DNA from: Armigeres subalbatus
Taxonomy: Eukaryota; Arthropoda; Insecta; Diptera; Culicidae
Reading direction: 5' to 3'
Length of the DNA stretch: 64,000 bases
NCBI RefSeq assembly: GCF_024139115.2
Contig: NC_085141.1
Location: 379,829,278 to 379,893,277, forward strand
The position numbers and the translations under genes are program-made. The number at the start of each line of letters is the position of its first letter. Within the stretch, counting starts at the first letter, position 1. Below are positions 59,817 to 64,000 of this stretch, piece by piece. The notes under the pieces were generated by a model. The model was not told the DNA's origin. It was given only the letters and a program-made list of their open reading frames with translations, and did not search any database.

Positions 59817-59830
59817 GGACAAAGACTCTT

Positions 59831-59841
59831 AAGAGGGGAAG
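59831..59841 (+). promoter_or_regulatory. Polypurine tract
   Basis: AAGAGGGGAAG lies directly before the 3' LTR, the usual primer for plus-strand DNA synthesis in LTR elements. Confidence 0.85.
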
Positions 59842-60199
59842 AGTTAACACAAATCCTGCACCAGACACTTAGCATCATAAATATTAGCACTTTTGTTCTG
59901 GACCACCCAGAATTAACACGACAGAACCACTTAGCATCCAGACTAAACATCGTTATCGCAATCAAGGAATAAACATCCCAACGGACAGCATCATGCGACA
60001 CCGTCATCCCAAAGATAAACAATCACATCATCCAGCATAATCAAAGATCGATCCCACGCTCGCGAGTGCATACGAAATTATAAATACTTGCATCCCAAAA
60101 TTGTACTAGTTAGTTATTCCTTAAGATTCAATAAAGACGGAGCTCAAGCTCTAGAAATATATATTTTTTTTCAGGTCCTTTGACTTGAGAAGATTTACT
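59842..60199 (+). repeat. 3' LTR
   Basis: 358 bp, AGTTAAC to TTTACT. Compared with the 5' LTR there is one C for T (GTTATCGCAATC) and one extra AT in the ATATAT run before the T run. Confidence 0.95.
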
Positions 60200-60203
60200 C
60201 TTG

Positions 60204-61018
60204 TTCCCCCTGTTTTATTAGGAACCAAAGTAGTTTGGTTCTAGCATATTTTTTAGTATAGATCCTATAGATAAATGATCGTTATGCGGTGCGTTATTTT
60301 TTGGATTGACAGCCGTATTTATTCTACAGGACAGTTTGTGTGTTTTTACTCTCCTAATGGTTTTTAGTGGCTACGACAAATTGGAACAGCTGCTCCTAAC
60401 AATGATCACAGGCTACCATTTTTTCACAGCACGAATCCATATTAAAAGAACTGTACTGATAAAATTGCCAACATTCTATCACAATTTTAGGGTATTTAAA
60501 TTTTAAGTTGTTGCCTCATGGCGACACTTGATTCCATACAAAAATTTGACGAACAAAATTAAAAAAAACATATATGTGTTCTCAGGCAACTAATTTTTCG
60601 TAGATTTGACAGATTTGATGAAGGGTTGGCTCGAAACCTGTGGTCTTTTTTAAGGGAAAAATTGGTCAATCGTTTTCGTTTTCGACGTAAATTAGGACGA
60701 AAGCAACTGGTCGAAACGTCGGGCCGAATATAACGTTACACTCTGGTAAAAATCTATGCTGAATAGATTAAAAGTCATGCTAACTGGCTATTCGCCTGGT
60801 TGACCCTGTGTTAGTTTTAGTGCAGTTTATTCTCGATTAGTATAACTTTGATGAATACGGTATATAGTATAGATTGACCTTATTGCCAATAGTATTTCCT
60901 GGGAAAAATGTATTTTAGATTGGATTGTTTTGAATGTTTATATTTACAAATTATAAATTAAAACAAGAAATAGACAATTGATATCTTATTTTAAAAAAGA
61001 TGTAAGTAATTTAACAAA
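60204..61018. other. Spacer right of the LTR element
   Basis: Left and right flanks of the errantivirus join as GGGGACACTTG/TTCCCCCTG. The rest is AT-rich without a gene. A CTGGTCGAAACGTCGG motif lies at 60706-60721. Confidence 0.45.
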
Positions 61019-61650
61019 TCATTTGTAGTTTCCGGCGTGCTCTGCATACAGCATTTTTTGAAACATTGCCTTTTGGGTTTCCATGATAAATTGCCTGCAA
61101 TCTTGAAGTTTACCACTATGGCATGCCAACAGTCGTCCGTCCCCCAACTTAACCGCAGCTATCCGTATTCGTGATCTCGGAATATACGCCTGACCTTGAC
61201 TGCTACCCAGGTTTTCGATTGGTGTTATCCCGGCTGCAATTGATGGATCCATATGTCACTTTCGGATCGCTTAAGACCCCATGATGTAGCACAAGCGCCT
61301 CGCTCGGAAACTTGATTTGGTACTCGTTTCTGGTACTGACTATAGGCGGCCGAGGAAGATGCTTTGTTTGGTACTGTTTTGGGAGTTGGGACAATCGTGG
61401 AACCGAGCAAAGTGGTTATTTCGTTCCAGTAGAAATCGGCATCCTGGCTGATGCCACACAGCAGGGTCGAGTACGTGCTCGTGGATGAGATGCAGCCGTA
61501 AAACATTCTCTAGAGGCGAGCTTTGGCATTTATTTGATATTCTTAAACCCGGTCTAGAACAAAAAGACAATTCAAATGAATATCTACATATTCCATAGTA
61601 ATGCTCAGTGTCTTACCTTTTTGTTATCCGCAGATGCTGTTGGGTTAAAT
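61019..61650 (-). CDS. Apparent terminal exons of an unrecognised gene
   Basis: On the minus strand a good donor AAAAAG/GTAAGACAC (exon end 61617) and acceptors at 61554 (TTTTTGTTCTAG, intron 63 bp) or 61510 (CGCCTCTAG, intron 107 bp) are visible. The second keeps the frame, from ...ADNKK into RMFYGCISSTSTYSTLLC. The exon continues with ISQDADFYWNEITTLLGS and, after a frame break near 61228, with ITPIENLGSSQGQ, IRIAAVKLGDGRLLACHSG and CRQFIMETQKAMFQ, ending at TGA (61019). Codons favour C or G at third positions, as in mosquito genes. I do not recognise the family. The frame break may be an assembly error or mark a pseudogene. Confidence 0.45.
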
Positions 61651-62001
61651 AACTAAATAATTTACGATCGTACTAATGAGGTTTACCATGCGTTAGAAGG
61701 AAAAATGAAATTCTGCAAAAGACAGTATGCAAAGAAACGTATATTTCTACGTTAATCCCGCTTAGTTTAAATTATAATGATTGATAGTATACATTGTTAA
61801 CCTAAGCTAGTTTAATTCATAGAAATGACAAATAAGATTAATTTAAAATCTTTTTCGGATTAATTATATTTCTGAGTGTACCAGAGCCGTACAGTGGACT
61901 CCCAGCGCCCTTGGCGAAACCGTTATTAGGCGCCCCTTACTGTCTTGGCATGTTCAAAACAAAAAGCATGATAAGAGCTGGGATACTTTTAAAATCAATT
62001 G
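61651..62001. other. AT-rich spacer
   Basis: No feature supported. If the gene at 61019-61650 is real, this would be upstream intron. Confidence 0.35.
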
Positions 62002-62328
62002 CACGCTTAAAATCAATAACACAGAGATGTGTTTGCATCACACAAAACGGACCTAATGCGGAACATCCCCTAGGTGAGCGACAGTTACACAGGCACAAAA
62101 ATGCCTCGTACGATCGTGATAACGGTCCTTTTCAACATGTAAACGTTTGTACAGATTCCTTGTTTCATGAGGAACCAAATACTGTTGAAAATATTGAAAT
62201 CCAAGCTTCAATAAAACTACACGAGCTATTTTTGTGGCTGTGTAACTATCGCTCATCTAGGGGATGTTCCGCATTAGGTCCGTTTTGTGTGATGCATACA
62301 CATCTCTGTGTTATTGATTTTAAGCGTG
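62002..62328. mobile_element. Foldback MITE with ~105-bp arms
   Basis: The left arm starts CACGCTTAAAATCAATAACA and runs through GACCTAATGCGGAACATCCC to about 62107. The right arm (about 62222-62328), reversed, is nearly identical, with only a few differences such as GTGAGCGACAG/ATGAGCGATAG. The loop is about 115 bp. The frame at 61911-62363 is simply this element read through. Confidence 0.85.
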
Positions 62329-63438
62329 TGGTGTGGGTCTCTTCTCATTGCTCGATCCCGTAAAATGAGAGAGCGGACCGACCCTTTTGGATAAGGTGAC
62401 CGCTTGTTCGATGATGTTTACGACCAGAAAATAACCTTCGATGATTTTTTTTTCTATTAGTTCGTCAGGACTAGCCTCAGGAATCTTGAAACAAAACCAA
62501 CAGAAATGAAAAAAAAATGGGAGTTGTGTAGTTGATTCGCTCGAAGATGTCGAAGCGTCTATGGTTCAAAAAATTTAACAAGGAACAAGACTTCATTCTT
62601 CAAATTTAACAAGGGACAAGACTTCATTCCAATCATTACACTCTAAATGCACATCTTTTCAGAGTGAGGCTCTCGGAAGACAATCTGTTTGCAGCGAGGA
62701 ATATCAGGATATTGTTTACGTCGTGTGGGCGTGCAAGGAACTTGGTGGCCCCAGATCTGCGTTAAAAGAATATCTCCGGGTCAGAGGAAAACAACCAAAG
62801 TCTCCTAACAAACTTGAAAGCGGGTGAAGCGCTTATTCAGCTAAAAATAATCTTGGAAAAATTAGCTTATTCAACCTCAATTGTTTGTTGGGATTAGCGA
62901 AGTGTTGGCGGGGCTTGATCTCTATTACATGTCCCTTGATAACCAATTTTTGAGAGATTCTGATGTAAAAATGCAATCATAGTTCGCCCATCCTCTTGTC
63001 TACCATACCCCATCACGAATATCTTCCTTTTGTTTTCCAGTTGAATGTCTGTCTTACCTTTCATATGTCTTCCTCAAGGTATTGTCTCCCAAGAAAATGT
63101 TTGTTCGTTCCATTACAGAAGTAAAACATTGTCAAGAATGGCACCTATGTGAACATCAGCATCGAACAAAAATCATACGCGGTTTTTTACAGTCTACTCT
63201 GTACTTCGTCTTTGGCGTATTGAATTTCTCATCTAGGCCTTCTTCTCCAGAAACCTGTTCCATTCTTTTTTTCAATTGTATTTCCTGTTCAATTCAAGTG
63301 GTATCCGAGCACGTAAAAAAGCTTGATGAGATTTTTCATCATCTCCCACAAATCTGGATTTTGTGCGCCCCCTAAGGCCTGGCACCCTTGGCGGGGGCCA
63401 ACCTGGCCAACCACACGCTATGGCGCTGAACGTTACTC
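62329..63438. other. Spacer, no supported gene
   Basis: Mixed-composition DNA. Short frames (63082-63375) have no domain. Confidence 0.35.
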
Positions 63439-63439
63439 A

Positions 63440-63495
63440 TTTAATGGTTTTATAAGACTGAGATTGCCAAATTCTCAGTCTTATAAAACATTAAA
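63440..63495. repeat. 23-bp-stem hairpin
   Basis: TTTAATGGTTTTATAAGACT then GAGA, a 9-base loop, then TCTCAGTCTTATAAAACATT then AAA. The arms pair completely apart from one extra G. It could be a tiny foldback element, or a transcribed hairpin. No terminator role is expected in an animal genome. Confidence 0.8.
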
Positions 63496-64000
63496 CCATA
63501 AGCTTTTGGGTATACCATTATTAAACCCTTTGTAAAACTAACGTAAGTCTTCGAAGTTTGTTTTTTTCCAGCAAATTATTTTTTTTTTTAAATGTAGCTC
63601 GGATAACGTTCATTGTAAAGAAAAAAAACTGTCTGGGAACGTATTGTAGAGGACTAAAAGGGCTTTATGGAGAAAATATTACACAGATCAAAAAAAATAT
63701 TATGTGTAGCCAAAAGCACCTAACCAGCTTCAATTTTCTAGTAACCGGGGATCTAATGCAAGAGCTTGTGATATTGATTTAAACCTTTCAGGCCCACGGA
63801 GTCATATCCCAAGTAACATTTTGATATTTATGATTTACTGCAAGAGTATTTGAATCCTACAACAATAAAACCATAGTCAAGGCAATCTATTCTTCATTGC
63901 TAACACCAAAACCTCTTGGAGAGTAGTATCTGCCTAGTTGGCCCACTCTTGAAATGTTTTTGAAGGGTAAATGCAAGGCGGGTTTCAAGATCAGAATATG
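63496..64000. other. Spacer to window end
   Basis: AT-rich, no gene or repeat recognised. Confidence 0.35.

Larger units (their letters stand above)
52791..60199 (+). mobile_element. Errantivirus-like (gypsy lineage) LTR element
   Basis: Full length, 7.4 kb: LTR, primer site, gag, pol (protease, reverse transcriptase, RNase H, integrase), env, polypurine tract, LTR. The target duplication CTTG (52787-52790 and 60200-60203) is exact. The LTRs differ by one T/C change and one 2-bp AT indel, so the insertion is recent. AGTTAAC...ACT ends, a 4-bp duplication and a third gene after integrase fit the env-bearing gypsy/errantivirus group of insects. All three coding regions contain several frame breaks, so this copy as written cannot make its proteins. 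Confidence 0.93.

Noticed and set aside
61911..62363. 150-codon frame
   Set aside because: Covers the two arms of a foldback MITE.

Overview
The window reads as repeat-dominated, non-coding DNA from a culicine mosquito, most likely Aedes. The evidence is tRNA-derived SINEs of mosquito type, dense MITEs (miniature inverted-repeat elements), an RTE-type LINE, a gypsy-lineage LTR element with an env gene, GT-AG introns of about 60-110 bp, and AT-rich spacers broken by satellite-like arrays. No complete intact host gene was found. Two protein-like remnants on the minus strand are the only host-like coding candidates: about 26.44-26.96 kb (broken) and 61.02-61.65 kb (apparent last exons).

Layout. 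0-4.2 kb: AT-rich spacer with a SINE piece and three small MITEs. 4.3-12.25 kb: one array of an 11-bp minisatellite, with a core in one sequence state (CCAGTCCAGAT) and both margins in another (CCAATCCAAAT); a non-satellite module recurs in it. 12.4-19.7 kb: MITEs, a SINE head, a 54-bp degenerate minisatellite, and a nest of MITE, SINE and reverse transcriptase fragment. 19.75-25.5 kb: purine/pyrimidine composite repeat, a hAT element filled with 23-bp hairpin units (8-bp target duplication), a piggyBac-type MITE (TTAA), a GC-rich degenerate repeat and another MITE. 25.5-29.6 kb: mostly unique DNA with the broken 26.4-27.0 kb remnant.

29.6-34.5 kb: a TA-flanked DNA element split by a dead RTE-like LINE with its own 10-bp target duplication. 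35-41.7 kb: degenerate repeats, MITEs, about 1.1 kb of near-pure polypyrimidine and a minus-strand SINE. 42.3-44.6 kb: a second hAT of the 23-bp family, invaded by a MITE. 46.9-49.4 kb: a MITE expanded to ten tandem copies of a ~166-bp unit plus a CA microsatellite. 49.75-52.72 kb: a third hAT element (8-bp duplication) holding two ~615-bp tandem units that end in a palindrome also present in the piggyBac MITE. 52.79-60.20 kb: a full-length errantivirus-like element (LTR, tRNA-Lys-type primer site, gag, pol, env, polypurine tract, LTR; 4-bp duplication). 61-64 kb: the minus-strand exons, a long foldback element and a hairpin.

How parts relate: almost every block is a transposon, or a tandem array grown inside one. 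Nested insertions give relative ages. The errantivirus LTRs differ by one substitution and one 2-bp indel, so it inserted recently, yet all three of its reading frames are broken many times. The LINE copy is broken the same way. This raises the question of single-base consensus errors in the assembly. I did not find a clear new functional gene system. The most unusual signals are the two-state 11-bp array, the tandem arrays grown inside transposons, and the unrecognised coding remnant at 26.4 kb.
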